Shown here one piece after another: positions 29,189 through 39,123 of a DNA stretch of 64,000 nt. Within the stretch, counting starts at the first letter, position 1. Each line of letters begins with the position of its first letter. A program made the translations under genes and the position numbers. The notes beneath the pieces were generated by a model, which saw only the letters and a list, made by a program, of their open reading frames with translations, ran no database searches and had not been told where the DNA came from. Source of the DNA: Alteromonas sp. V450 (GTDB taxonomy: Bacteria > Pseudomonadota > Gammaproteobacteria > Enterobacterales > Alteromonadaceae); the NCBI RefSeq assembly GCF_001885075.1, contig NZ_MODU01000004.1, positions 1,860,001-1,924,000 of the forward strand. The letters are read 5' to 3'.

Positions 29189-29728
29189 ATGAAGCCGTTT
29201 TCGCTACAAATAAGAATATTGCTTACGCTAGGAGCACTTCTTATCGCAATTGAAGTTGCTAACCTACTAACCGGTAATGCTTTAAATCATTTTGGCGTTG
29301 TGCCTCGCTCTATTTCGCACCTTCCCTTCATCTTTACGGCACCATTTTTACATGGCACTCCTACGCACTTAATGGCTAACCTAGTGCCACTTCTTTTATT
29401 CATGTGGCTAACTATGCAATGGGGTATGCGCACCTTTCTTATTGCAACAATAAGCGCATTATTGATTGGTGGAATTGGCGTTTGGCTATTCGGAAGGACT
29501 GCTACACATATTGGTGCAAGCGGTATGGTTTATGGTTACTTTGGCTTTCTGGTATTGGCTGGATTTAGAAGTAAAAAAATACGTTATTTACTCATTTCTC
29601 TGTTAGTAGCCGCGCTTTACGGCACAATGTTGGTCGGGATCCTTCCAACCTCTAAATTTATTTCCTTTGAATATCACCTATTTGGGTTTGTTGGCGGTTT
29701 AATTGCTGCTTGGTACTGGGCACGCTAG
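29189..29728 (+). CDS. Rhomboid family intramembrane serine protease
   Basis: A 179-residue membrane protease with six predicted helices. Catalytic serine in GASGMVYG, catalytic histidine in EYHLFGFVGG, and the oxyanion-side HLMANL on helix 2. ATG 29189 follows GGAG; an in-frame TTG 29171 is less likely. It is 18 bases or more after yjfC and may share its transcript. The substrate is unknown; no GlyGly-CTERM protein is seen nearby. Confidence 0.88.
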   Translation: MKPFSLQIRILLTLGALLIAIEVANLLTGNALNHFGVVPRSISHLPFIFTAPFLHGTPTHLMANLVPLLLFMWLTMQWGMRTFLIATISALLIGGIGVWLFGRTATHIGASGMVYGYFGFLVLAGFRSKKIRYLLISLLVAALYGTMLVGILPTSKFISFEYHLFGFVGGLIAAWYWAR

Positions 29729-29773
29729 ACGGTTTACGTATAATTACGCTATCGCTAAACAAGAATCAAAGTT

Positions 29774-30475
29774 ATGTCAGCAGTAGAACAATCTCCCCAA
29801 AAAAACCAAGGCTTCTTTGGCAACCTTGCGTTTAATATTGTTATACCCGTGGTACTAATGAGCTATGCAAGCTCAGAAGATTATCTTGGACCGGCCTGGA
29901 GTATCGTAGCAGCCTTAAGCTTTCCCATCGGTTATGGGCTTTGGGACTTGAAGGCGTCAGGTAAAATAAACGGCTTTTCTATTCTAGGAATAATCAGCGT
30001 GTTGTTAACGGGTGGCTTTAGTTTACTAAAATTACCTGCTGAATATATTGCCATTAAAGAAGCTGCGATCCCCGGCATGATTGGAATTGCCGTTCTTGTT
30101 ACGCAGTACTCCAATAAGCCGTTAGTAAAAATGCTTATCCTCAACGATCAGATAATTAATTGGCCTTATCTCAACGAAGTACTAGATAAACAAGGCAAGC
30201 AGGCTGAATTTAAGAAGAAGGTTGCAACCAGCTCCTACATCGTAGCAAGTTCATTTTTTCTATCTTCAGCGCTCAACTATATTCTGGCAAAAATGATTTT
30301 AGTCAGTGAACCCGGAACAACCGCTTACACTGAAGAGCTTGGGCGGATGACGGCTTTGAGTTACCCCGTTATAGTTATTCCAAGCATGGTTCTGCTAATT
30401 GCTGCACTGTGGTATTTATTTGCACAGATTAAAAAGATCACGGGCGAAGAGCTGGATAATTTCATCAACCAGTAA
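29774..30475 (+). CDS. VC0807-like integral membrane protein
   Basis: A 233-residue membrane protein with about six helices (25-40, 45-60, 75-95, 103-120, 155-175, 200-225) and a soluble loop around residues 125-150. It resembles the VC0807 family of unknown function, related to septation protein A-like proteins. It lies between the rhomboid gene and an ABC transporter operon, with 80 bases of spacing on its 3' side. No catalytic motif was seen. Confidence 0.65.
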   Translation: MSAVEQSPQKNQGFFGNLAFNIVIPVVLMSYASSEDYLGPAWSIVAALSFPIGYGLWDLKASGKINGFSILGIISVLLTGGFSLLKLPAEYIAIKEAAIPGMIGIAVLVTQYSNKPLVKMLILNDQIINWPYLNEVLDKQGKQAEFKKKVATSSYIVASSFFLSSALNYILAKMILVSEPGTTAYTEELGRMTALSYPVIVIPSMVLLIAALWYLFAQIKKITGEELDNFINQ

Positions 30476-30558
30476 ATCGAATTTTTGCGTTAGGCGTATT
30501 TATTGGATAAGTGCTAAATAGCAGCAATTAAGAATCATAAATACGTCTACGTAAAATC

Positions 30559-31266
30559 ATGCTAAAAATTGAAAATCTCAATAAGTCGTTTTACCAAACC
30601 GACGATGTTCAGCTACTTGAAAACTTGTGTTTAGAGGTGCCAGCAGGCGCTTCCGTAAGTATTCAAGGCGCATCAGGCTGTGGGAAATCTACCCTACTCT
30701 CTTTAATAGCTGGCTTTGATTTTCCAGATTCTGGCAACATTTTTGTTGATGGAACGTCACTTTCAAACATTGCAAATCTAGACTCCTTTCGTAAAAACCA
30801 GCTGGGCATTGTATTTCAAAGCTTCAACCTTTTTGATTGTTTTAATGTTTGGGACAACATTGCTTTTACAGCCAGACTTAAAGGCAATTACAATAAAGCC
30901 TACCAGCAAGAATTAATGCATAGCTTAGGTATTAATAGTTTAGCCACGAAACCGGTGTCGGTTTTATCTGGGGGCGAGCAGCAGCGATGTGCCATTGCTC
31001 GCGCACTCATCCATAAACCGTCTCTTGTGTTAGCGGATGAGCCTACCGGCAATCTTGATGAAAGCAACAGCGATGCGGTTGCCTCATTGCTTTACGAGAC
31101 CTGTTCACGCACCAATACGTCCCTTGTTTTAGTTACCCATAGCAACCAGGTTGCCCAACAGGCCAATATGTCTTTCCTGCTTAAAAGAGGCAAGCTAGAA
31201 GAAATCACCAATCTGAACAAGCGCTCCATTACAACTGGTACGCATAATCATTCGTTATGTAATTAA
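30559..31266 (+). CDS. ABC transporter ATP-binding protein (LolD/MacB type)
   Basis: The 235-residue ATPase of an FtsX-type ABC system. Walker A is GASGCGKST (residues 36-44), signature LSGGEQQR, Walker [10 protein letters not shown], and switch histidine in LVTHSNQ. The permease starts immediately after the stop codon. With the following AttH-like lipoprotein it forms an attEFGH-style operon, so it probably drives extrusion or envelope insertion of a lipid-like compound. Confidence 0.92.
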   Translation: MLKIENLNKSFYQTDDVQLLENLCLEVPAGASVSIQGASGCGKSTLLSLIAGFDFPDSGNIFVDGTSLSNIANLDSFRKNQLGIVFQSFNLFDCFNVWDNIAFTARLKGNYNKAYQQELMHSLGINSLATKPVSVLSGGEQQRCAIARALIHKPSLVLADEPTGNLDESNSDAVASLLYETCSRTNTSLVLVTHSNQVAQQANMSFLLKRGKLEEITNLNKRSITTGTHNHSLCN

Positions 31267-33870
31267 ATGAACGCGCTCTTTCTCACTTTCAATGCAATGC
31301 TTGCAATGGCTCGCACACGACCATGGGAGCCTTTGCTGATTATAGTTGCCATTTTACTGGCCAATGCAGGGCTAGTAACGGTCTTACTGATAAACGAAGG
31401 AGCAAGCCAGGGCGCGCTGACTCAGCAAAACGGTACGTTATTGAATGGCACTATCATCACCGCTGCACAGCAGCAATCCTTGGCTGCGCAAACTACAGAG
31501 CAATCAGGTGCTGCACATACTAATGCCTTACACCTAAACACGTCACACTACAGCAAACTGAGAAAAGCGGGTTTTACGGATATAATCGCATTTTCGCAAC
31601 GAGAGGTTACGTTGCAATGTAAAGAGAAAATAGACAACCGCAAGACGCTCAACCTTATCGGATTAGACACTCAGCCTCTTCTTGGAAGCCGGTTTAAACA
31701 ACTAACTATACAACCCAGTAGAAGTACAGCTACCTCGAAGCCATCTCCTAGTGGCCAATTTATAATAGACGCGCTTATTAACCCCATTACCGTTGCTGAA
31801 TTAAACTGCAATCAACCGCTTTATACTACTGGTGAAAAAACGTGGTCTAGCGATATCAGAGTGTCTGTTGACAGCAAAATGCCTGAAGATACGCTGGTTG
31901 TTTCAATCGCTGATTTTTATACCGACAATATCTCGCCATTCAATACTCCCCTCGCTGGTTTGATATCTATAACTGAACTAACGCCAGCAATGCGAGAGCA
32001 ACTCGACAATCTTCTGCCGTTTAAAATTAATATTAAATCAACGTATAATAATGACACAGGAACCTTACCGGAAAGTTTTACGCTTAATCTATGGGCAATG
32101 AGTATGCTGATGGGGGTTGTCGCACTCTTTATCGTACTAAATGCTCTAAATTTAATGTACAAAGCACGGCTATTTAATGTACTTAGGTTCAGGCAACTCG
32201 GTGTTTCTAGCAGATTGCTCGGCGTTGCGCTTTTGGTAGAGCTATTGTTTTATTGCATCTTGGGCGTACCGATAGGTATTTATGTAGGGTTCGAGGCCGC
32301 GTCGGCGCTTTCTCCAGTGATCAAAGGAACCTTCTCTTCATTATTTGACGCCGCCTTTGTTACACCAGATATCGATGTTATCTTTATCTTCTCGCTCGCC
32401 TTTTTTATTACATTTGTGGCACTTTGCCTTTTTGCTATCGTACCTATTAGGCAGCTGTCTAAATCACTTCTAACTCATCGACAGCAGCAAAGAAGCACGC
32501 CTTCTATTCGCTTTGTCTGCTGCACTAGTATTGTTATTTTAGTTGTGTTGTACGGTGTTAGCATTTTTATCCATTCAACGCTTAGTGCGCTACTTTTTGT
32601 GGCAGCTTTACTGCTAGGAAGCTGCGTACTGGTTCTGCTTTGGTTACCGGTTTTAGCCTTTTACCTTGCTCGTTATGCACCCAAGCGATTTCCAGTATTA
32701 CACTTTTCAATCGCCAACACGCATCACTTGTCGTCTAGGACTCGATTGGCGGTTTGCGCTTTTTTTATTGCGCTCACTGCTAACATCGGCATGAACACAA
32801 TGACTGACAGTTTTAGAGACGCTACGGAACGTTGGCTGTCACAGCGGCTCTACGCCCCTTTTTATTTGTATACCGAACAAGCGCTCTCAACGTTTAAAGC
32901 GCCCGCTGGGATGCTGTTAACACCGCTTCTCCAATTTAAAACGGTTATGGCCAATGCCGATGTTACGTTGAGTAGTTACCCTGTGCACAATGCGGGTCAA
33001 CAGGCGCTTGTATTAGACAGCGCAGTACCCTCAGCATGGAGCCAGTTTGTCGAGGCAAATGGTGTATTCATCAACCAACAATTTGCTTACAAACACGCAA
33101 TTAAATTAGGTGATTCAATTTCGATAGACCGCCAAACCTATAATCAACTTTATGGTGGAATGTTAGACAGCACGTCGGACTCGGGAATACTGTCCAAAGA
33201 GATACAGCTTAACGTTCTCGGTATCTACCCTGACTATGGCAATTTAGAAAACCAAGTATTAATCCCCCTTCCTTTGTTTAGAGAGAAGCATAAAGATGCA
33301 CTGTTTTCTGGCGTTATTGCACTGGCACCGGTTAAGGGCCAAGTGAGCGCAGAGAGAATAAAAGCATTGCTATACAATGAATCACAAAATCAGGCGGCGG
33401 ATACTGATGATCAACTGTTCAGTAGAAAGGCACTACTTGCGCTCTCTATGAAAACCTTCGACAAAACGTTTGTGCTTACCGATGGGCTCAATATCGTCAC
33501 GCTTTTGGTGGCCGGTTTAGCCTTCGCTATATCGCTGAGTATTTTAGCGCTCGCCAATAACAGCCAGCTCAGCGTGTTAAGAGCATTTGGTGTGAGCCAA
33601 TTGCGGGTTAAGCTATCTTTACTTTCCCAGTATATGGTTATCTGCTTACTTACTGCGGCGTTAGCGTTACCCTTTGGGGTCTATTTGGCTTCGGTGTTTA
33701 TTAACTACGTCAATCGATTTGCTTTTAACTGGACTTACCCTCTTTTGATAAATGTTAGCACTATGGCGTTCACCGTGCTTTTTTCATTAGCGTTTGTATT
33801 ATCGGTTATCTTATTGCCACTGGGGAAACTCAAGCCAAAAGTAGATTTGCGACAAGAGTCACAGTTATGA
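31267..33870 (+). CDS. FtsX-family ABC transporter permease
   Basis: An 867-residue inner-membrane permease with ten or so helices: one N-terminal (about 20-40), a periplasmic domain, a group of three at about 275-395, further helices at 415-465, a second periplasmic domain, and three C-terminal helices in the FtsX fold (about 740-860, with FAISLSILALANN and LRAFGVSQLRVK). Such doubled FtsX permeases pair with one LolD-type ATPase. It overlaps the AttH-like gene by 4 bases (ATGA). The substrate cannot be assigned. Confidence 0.88.
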   Translation: MNALFLTFNAMLAMARTRPWEPLLIIVAILLANAGLVTVLLINEGASQGALTQQNGTLLNGTIITAAQQQSLAAQTTEQSGAAHTNALHLNTSHYSKLRKAGFTDIIAFSQREVTLQCKEKIDNRKTLNLIGLDTQPLLGSRFKQLTIQPSRSTATSKPSPSGQFIIDALINPITVAELNCNQPLYTTGEKTWSSDIRVSVDSKMPEDTLVVSIADFYTDNISPFNTPLAGLISITELTPAMREQLDNLLPFKINIKSTYNNDTGTLPESFTLNLWAMSMLMGVVALFIVLNALNLMYKARLFNVLRFRQLGVSSRLLGVALLVELLFYCILGVPIGIYVGFEAASALSPVIKGTFSSLFDAAFVTPDIDVIFIFSLAFFITFVALCLFAIVPIRQLSKSLLTHRQQQRSTPSIRFVCCTSIVILVVLYGVSIFIHSTLSALLFVAALLLGSCVLVLLWLPVLAFYLARYAPKRFPVLHFSIANTHHLSSRTRLAVCAFFIALTANIGMNTMTDSFRDATERWLSQRLYAPFYLYTEQALSTFKAPAGMLLTPLLQFKTVMANADVTLSSYPVHNAGQQALVLDSAVPSAWSQFVEANGVFINQQFAYKHAIKLGDSISIDRQTYNQLYGGMLDSTSDSGILSKEIQLNVLGIYPDYGNLENQVLIPLPLFREKHKDALFSGVIALAPVKGQVSAERIKALLYNESQNQAADTDDQLFSRKALLALSMKTFDKTFVLTDGLNIVTLLVAGLAFAISLSILALANNSQLSVLRAFGVSQLRVKLSLLSQYMVICLLTAALALPFGVYLASVFINYVNRFAFNWTYPLLINVSTMAFTVLFSLAFVLSVILLPLGKLKPKVDLRQESQL

Positions 33871-35126
33871 ATAAATTTTCGTATTATCCAAAAAATGCCC
33901 TTTTTCACTGCATTGTCGCTTTATCGTTTTGCGCAATGGCGGGCTGTAGCGACGACAATTTAGTGAACTCACAGGTTACTAAGTCCACACCAAGTAGCCA
34001 GCCAGGCCCCAGAAATTTTTTTGGTGAACTATCCATTGATGATAACTTTGCTCAAGTACAACAGTCCGTCCCTCTTCGGCTTCCTTTCGACCATGAAAGC
34101 CACCCTAATTTCCAATTGGAGTGGTGGTATTTTACCTTTGTTCTAGAAGGTGAACACCGCGAAACGGGGCAAGTTCAACAACTTGGTCTTCAATATACGC
34201 TTTTTCGATTTAACACCAACAGCAAAGCAAAGAAAACTAGCCACTGGTCAAACTCACAACAGTTTATGGCACATGCGTCGTTACACAGTAAAACACAGCA
34301 TTTTTTTGAAGAGCGATTCGCCACAGGAAGCGTTGGAAACGCGTATGTAAGTAATGCGCCTTTTCAAGCCGTCATTGATGACTGGTCAGTAAAGAGTGAA
34401 AACGCTACGCCCTTTCCTTCCATCTTGCAATTTTCAATCAACCCTCAGCTTCCAAACAAGTCACGTTTAATATCAGCCGGCAATAGTAGTGCAAAGGCAT
34501 TAGGTACCCTGCACCTTACCGCCACACAACCTTTTATAAAACAAGGGGTTGACGGTTACAGCAAGAAAACCAGTGACGAGCGACTGCGTTCGTACTATTA
34601 CAGCCAACCGTTTATTGATGCTAAAGGTGAAATAATCATTGAAAATGAAGTATTTAAGGTAACAGGTAAGGGTTGGTACGACCATGAATGGACCAGCCAT
34701 TTAGTTGCGCGAGATGCCATGGGCTGGGATTGGTTTTCGCTACACCTTGATAATGGCAGCAAGCTCATGGCGTTTAGAATGCATACGTTATCAAGCAACG
34801 CCAATGCAGCAAAAAATTCAGTTGAAATGTTCACAACGGGCAGCTTTATAACGGCTAACGGAAAAAAAGTAGCCCTTGAAGCAAATGATATTTCAATTAC
34901 GCCCGTAGAATATGAAACTATTGTACTTTCAGACGCTGAAGGAAGTATTGAGAAGCAAGTGCCCACACACTGGCAAATGTTGGTGCCTAAAGCCAATATC
35001 GCGGTGAATATTCGCCCTTTTAAACAGGGCCAATGGAATGCCAGCGTGTTTCCTTATTACGAGGGCCGTATCGAGATAGAGGGAAGTCACAAGGGAAGTG
35101 GCTTCTTAGAACTAACGGGTTACTAA
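33867..35126 (+). CDS. AttH/CrtC-like lipocalin lipoprotein
   Basis: A 419-residue periplasmic lipoprotein. The signal peptide ends in the lipobox MAGC (Cys27). The mature part has the AttH/carotenoid 1,2-hydratase-like lipocalin signatures FDHESHPNFQLEWWYF and GWYDHEWTSHLVARDAMGWDWF. Such proteins are encoded with ABC transporters in attEFGH clusters, where they may handle a hydrophobic substrate in the periplasm. Start ATG overlaps the permease stop. It has no obvious terminator before the convergent glutaminase gene. Confidence 0.88.
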   Translation: MNKFSYYPKNALFHCIVALSFCAMAGCSDDNLVNSQVTKSTPSSQPGPRNFFGELSIDDNFAQVQQSVPLRLPFDHESHPNFQLEWWYFTFVLEGEHRETGQVQQLGLQYTLFRFNTNSKAKKTSHWSNSQQFMAHASLHSKTQHFFEERFATGSVGNAYVSNAPFQAVIDDWSVKSENATPFPSILQFSINPQLPNKSRLISAGNSSAKALGTLHLTATQPFIKQGVDGYSKKTSDERLRSYYYSQPFIDAKGEIIIENEVFKVTGKGWYDHEWTSHLVARDAMGWDWFSLHLDNGSKLMAFRMHTLSSNANAAKNSVEMFTTGSFITANGKKVALEANDISITPVEYETIVLSDAEGSIEKQVPTHWQMLVPKANIAVNIRPFKQGQWNASVFPYYEGRIEIEGSHKGSGFLELTGY

Positions 35127-35139
35127 AAAGCCAAAAGTA

Positions 35140-36060
35140 TTAATAAATAGACCAGTTAATTCGTTCACTTAACGATGTAAGCGCAGCTACACCAAGTTGG
35201 GAGTTACCCACACTATTAAGCGCAGGCGAAAAAACACAAATCGAAAAGCGCCCTGGCACAACGGCAACAATGCCACCACCCACTCCGCTTTTTCCTGGCA
35301 ACCCAACTTTAAAAGCAAAGCTTCCAGCTTCGTCATACATGCCACTGGTAGCTAACAACGCATTAACCTGTTTGGTTTGATAAGGCGTTAGAATTTGCTC
35401 ACCCGCACATGACGACATACCTTGATTTGCCAAAAAGCTGGTAGCGCGAGCGAGATCTTCACAACTCATTTCTAACGCACAGTTATAAAAATAGTTCCTG
35501 AGTACTTCTTCTACTTCGTTTTGAAAGTTACCGTACGCTTTCATTAAATAAGCCATGGCGGCGTTTCGAGCCCTATGCTCATATTCCGATTCCGCGACGA
35601 CCTTGTTAACTACAATATCGCCGTTACACGATAACCTTCTAACAAAATCGCGCATGGCGATATGTGGCGAAGCAAAGCGTGACTGCACCATATCACTCAC
35701 AACCAATGCGCCAGCATTGATAAACGGGTTCCGCGGAATACCATTTTCATATTCAAGCTGTACAAGAGAGTTAAATGGCAAACCAGACGGCTCACAACCA
35801 ACCCGCTCCCACATGCTTTCGCCATAATGATTTATCGACAACACTAAGTTAAACACTTTAGAGATACTTTGAATTGAAAAAGGCACACTGGCATCGCCAA
35901 TTGAGGTTATTTGGCCTTGTGTATCGCATATTGCGATCCCAAACTGACGCGGGTTAACCGATGCAAGCGCTGGAATGTAGTCGGCAACTTTTCCCATTCC
36001 AAGCATTGGTTCAACTTCATCGAATATGTCATGAAGAAGTGAAAGCATGTCTTCATTCAT
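35140..36060 (-). CDS. glsA: Glutaminase
   Basis: Hydrolyses glutamine to glutamate and ammonia. The 306-residue product is a serine-dependent glutaminase of the beta-lactamase fold: SIQSISK holds the catalytic Ser-x-x-Lys, [13 protein letters not shown] and the late [15 protein letters not shown] are family signatures. ATG 36060 is used; a TTG two codons upstream sits at better spacing from AGAGG and could be the real start. It follows the alkaline phosphatase gene, with a terminator in between. Confidence 0.94.
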   Translation of the reverse strand: MNEDMLSLLHDIFDEVEPMLGMGKVADYIPALASVNPRQFGIAICDTQGQITSIGDASVPFSIQSISKVFNLVLSINHYGESMWERVGCEPSGLPFNSLVQLEYENGIPRNPFINAGALVVSDMVQSRFASPHIAMRDFVRRLSCNGDIVVNKVVAESEYEHRARNAAMAYLMKAYGNFQNEVEEVLRNYFYNCALEMSCEDLARATSFLANQGMSSCAGEQILTPYQTKQVNALLATSGMYDEAGSFAFKVGLPGKSGVGGGIVAVVPGRFSICVFSPALNSVGNSQLGVAALTSLSERINWSIY

Positions 36061-36077
36061 TTTCAAAAATACCTCTT

Positions 36078-36105
36078 AAAAATAAAGCGCTATGTGTAGC
36101 GCTTT
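36078..36105 (-). terminator. Intrinsic terminator after the alkaline phosphatase gene
   Basis: Read on the minus strand, stem AAAGCGCTA / TAGCGCTTT with a 4-base loop followed by ATTTTT. It sits directly before the glutaminase ribosome site, so glsA probably relies partly on read-through or a hidden promoter. Confidence 0.7.
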
Positions 36106-36134
36106 ATCAAATAGTGAATGCTAGTCAAAAAAGA

Positions 36135-37616
36135 TTAATTGCAGCGCCAATCTTCTTTAAAATCACACGTGCCGTCGTCTTTGCTATCACCAGACATTAA
36201 CTCAATATTGCTATTGTTTTTATCACTAGAAGACATTATTGCTTTAGTATCAACTTTACTTCCAGCAACGTTACCGCTGATAAGCGCAAATATTTTTTTC
36301 GCAATGTCTGTGTTATCGATTTGCCCAGCAAACTGCTCTGCGCCAGTACCAAAAGCGAATACTTCAACATCTACACCCGTATGCCCACTGGTTGTCCAAC
36401 CGGTGTTTGTTTTAACATCTAAGAACTTTTTCACTGCCATAAACCGGCTTTTATCATCTTGATTAGAGACACTATCGAAGGTTGCAAGCTCCTCTTCTGT
36501 CATCGATAAACCAAGTTTTTGCGCGACAAATTCTCCAGGCTTATCTGCACTAGCCATGTCGATTGCAATAGTCATTACCGATGCAGACATATTTTTTAGG
36601 TGCTCCGGTACCCACTTGTAGTCGCCATTGGCGCCTATTGTAAGCCCGCCGGTACTGTGATCTGCTGTGAGCACGACCAAGGTTTGAGGATTCTGCTTAA
36701 CGTACTCTCTCAAATACTCCATTGTTAACGCAAGGTCGTGCATCTCTGCCATAGCCGACCCTATGTCGTTTGAATGTCCAGCCCAGTCTACCTGGCTAGC
36801 TTCAACTAATAAAAAGAAACCCCTGTCATTCTCTAGATGCTTTATGGCATTTTGTGTTAAGTACGCCAAACGGTTTTTCCGTCTGTCATCTAACACTGCC
36901 GGTAAGGCCACTGGCGCAAATAAACCTAAAACGTTACTGCCCGCTGGCACAGATGCTAAACGGTTATAGCTATCAGCGTATTCGTAACCAGCATCAATAA
37001 ATTCTGCAAGAATGTCTCTGTCTTCTCGTTCAAAGTACGTGGTGCCGCCACCTAGCATGACATCTGCAACAAATTCACCGTTGACTCTCTCATCAAAAAA
37101 ATCTTCGGCTATGTCGTTGTAGTTCTTCCTACTTTCATTATGCGCAATATATGACGCTGGTGTGGCGTGCACAATTTGTGAGGTAACCGCCAGGCCAGTA
37201 CGCATACCATTTCGCTTGGCATAATGCATAACTGAATTTACTGGCTGCTTATTAACATCAACACCAATTGCACCGTTGTATGATTTCACGCCAGTAGCTA
37301 ATGCCGTAGCCGCAGCAGCAGAGTCAGTCACATAACCAGACACATTCGCGGGATAAGTAGACGCATTGCCTACAAGAATTTCATCGAATATAACAGTTTC
37401 TACTTCAGGCGTGTTCGGGTCGTCCATAAAATTGCGGTATGCTGTGGTAAAGGCTGGGCCCATACCGTCTGCAACAACCATAATAATATTTTGAGGCGCC
37501 GGGGACGCTGGTACTTTTGTTGCACTTTCAGTCGTATTTTCGGTAATACCACAAGCGGTCAAAACCGCTACCGTCGCACAGCTCAAAATAGATGTGCGAA
37601 AAAAATGTTTCATCAT
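36135..37616 (-). CDS. Alkaline phosphatase, lipoprotein form
   Basis: A 493-residue periplasmic phosphomonoesterase of the PhoA family. It has a lipobox VLTAC (Cys22), so it is probably membrane-anchored. Metal and nucleophile motifs: VVADGMGP, the nucleophile serine in VTDSAAAATALATG, HATPASYIAHNESR, and VLTADHSTGG with GHTGVDVEVFAFG late. A double ATG at 37616/37613 follows GGGAAG. The C-terminus carries a Cys pair (CDFKEDWRC). No clear Pho box was found upstream, so phosphate control is not established here. Confidence 0.92.
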   Translation of the reverse strand: MMKHFFRTSILSCATVAVLTACGITENTTESATKVPASPAPQNIIMVVADGMGPAFTTAYRNFMDDPNTPEVETVIFDEILVGNASTYPANVSGYVTDSAAAATALATGVKSYNGAIGVDVNKQPVNSVMHYAKRNGMRTGLAVTSQIVHATPASYIAHNESRKNYNDIAEDFFDERVNGEFVADVMLGGGTTYFEREDRDILAEFIDAGYEYADSYNRLASVPAGSNVLGLFAPVALPAVLDDRRKNRLAYLTQNAIKHLENDRGFFLLVEASQVDWAGHSNDIGSAMAEMHDLALTMEYLREYVKQNPQTLVVLTADHSTGGLTIGANGDYKWVPEHLKNMSASVMTIAIDMASADKPGEFVAQKLGLSMTEEELATFDSVSNQDDKSRFMAVKKFLDVKTNTGWTTSGHTGVDVEVFAFGTGAEQFAGQIDNTDIAKKIFALISGNVAGSKVDTKAIMSSSDKNNSNIELMSGDSKDDGTCDFKEDWRCN

Positions 37617-37783
37617 GAAAACTTCCCTGACGTTAACTGTATATTTATGCTCGTGAGCTCAAATCGGAAACGATGCTTGTAAATCCAATACAAAATGGAA
37701 GGACGCCCAATTCGACAAAAGTCGATAGTGTAAATCAGGCGGGAATTATCTAAAAGGCTTAGGCGTAGTTTCGGTGAAATTAT

Positions 37784-38743
37784 TTAGGTTTGTCGAGACT
37801 CAAGCCACTCGCGCATGCGCTGCTGCGCTACATCGACCAATAAATCAGGTTGGAATTTTGAAATAAAGCGGTTGCAGCCCACTTTTTCGACCATAGCATC
37901 ATTGAAGCTGCCACTTAAAGACGTATTAAGTGCGATAAACAAATCGCTCATCCTGGGATCATTTCTCACTTCGGATGTCAGTCTGTAACCGTCCATTTCA
38001 GGCATTTCTGCGTCTGTGAACATCAGCAGAATTTCCTCACTTGGCCTTTTACCTTCATCTGCCCATTTCTTAAGCAAAGCCAGCGCTTCGGCTCCGTTTT
38101 TTCGCTCTATAATGTCAATACCAAGTTGGGTTAAGGTATCTTTTATCTGCTTTCTCGCGGTGCTTGAGTCATCCACAATAAGCACTTTTTTACCAGCGAA
38201 ATGGTTCACGATTTGCTGGTCTAGAACATTTTCAGAAATTGACGTGTCATAATCGATAATTTCAGCAAGCACTTTTTCAACATCAATTATCTCTACAATC
38301 TCAGAAACACCGTCAACATTCACCTGGGTTATGGCGGTTAAATAATTAGATTTCCCTATACCGGTTGGTGGGGGTTGAATGGTGCCCCATGAAGTATTCA
38401 CAATGTTTTTAACGTTACCGATAATAAAACCTTGAACACTGCGGTTGTATTCAGTAATGATAACGTTCTTCGCCACGTCTTCGGTGGCAATACCACGCAT
38501 TTTTATTGCCTGCCTTAAATCGATAATGGGAATTGAACTCCCTCTGTAGTTCATCACGCCTTTGAGGTTGTAATGAGAGCCAGGCATCATATTAAGCTTC
38601 GGTACATTGATAACTTCTTTAATTTTGAACACATTCATAGCGAAGATGTGACGTGTACCTAATTGAAACATCAAGAGCTCGAGGCGATTCTCGCCTACCA
38701 ATTTTGTTCTCTGATCCACCGATGACAATACGCTATTGCTCAT
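37784..38743 (-). CDS. cheV: CheV-type coupling protein (CheW plus receiver)
   Basis: A 319-residue chemotaxis adaptor joining a CheW domain (about 20-165, starting LLMFQLGTRHIFAMNVFKIKEV) and a response-regulator receiver domain (about 180-310) with the phosphorylation Asp in FTDAEMPEMDGY. CheV couples receptors to CheA and adapts by phosphorylation. ATG 38743 is used; the GTG three codons before lies within the probable ribosome site region. It stands alone, not in a che operon. Confidence 0.92.
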   Translation of the reverse strand: MSNSVLSSVDQRTKLVGENRLELLMFQLGTRHIFAMNVFKIKEVINVPKLNMMPGSHYNLKGVMNYRGSSIPIIDLRQAIKMRGIATEDVAKNVIITEYNRSVQGFIIGNVKNIVNTSWGTIQPPPTGIGKSNYLTAITQVNVDGVSEIVEIIDVEKVLAEIIDYDTSISENVLDQQIVNHFAGKKVLIVDDSSTARKQIKDTLTQLGIDIIERKNGAEALALLKKWADEGKRPSEEILLMFTDAEMPEMDGYRLTSEVRNDPRMSDLFIALNTSLSGSFNDAMVEKVGCNRFISKFQPDLLVDVAQQRMREWLESRQT

Positions 38744-39123
38744 ACAAGCCACTTACCTTATTTATTCAATCAATTTACCGCGTACCAACCCGAATTCAGT
38801 TTGGTAAAACAATTGTTTACGCACGCCCAAACATTACTATGCGTTGCACGTTAACTCTATTCCCCTTTTAGCTAATTCGCTGCGCAATAAAGCGTCATAT
38901 AGTACAGAGGATAGTCAATCTTCTCTGGATTATCCTCACTCTCCAAAAAATTAGTTGCTAGTTTGCGAATACATCATTCACTAAATAAATGGCGGCAATG
39001 CAAATTATATATTTCTATTATTTAAAAATGCGAACTAGGATGAAATGGAAATCACGGGAACGCTTAAGAGCGTAATCGAAAACAACATAAAGTATTTTAC
39101 TACTACAGTCGGGAGAGACGCTC
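38744..39123. other. Gap between cheV and isocitrate lyase
   Basis: About 380 bases without an ORF of note. It must hold the divergent promoters of cheV and aceA. The last bases carry the aceA ribosome site GGGAGAG. No convincing -35/-10 pair, operator or RNA element was recognised. Confidence 0.4.

Noticed and set aside
29189..29728. Rhombosortase (GlyGly-CTERM sorting)
   Set aside because: The sequence fits an ordinary rhomboid and no GlyGly-CTERM protein is present nearby.
37617..37783. Pho box upstream of the alkaline phosphatase
   Set aside because: No repeated CTGTCAT-like heptamers at 11-base spacing were seen.
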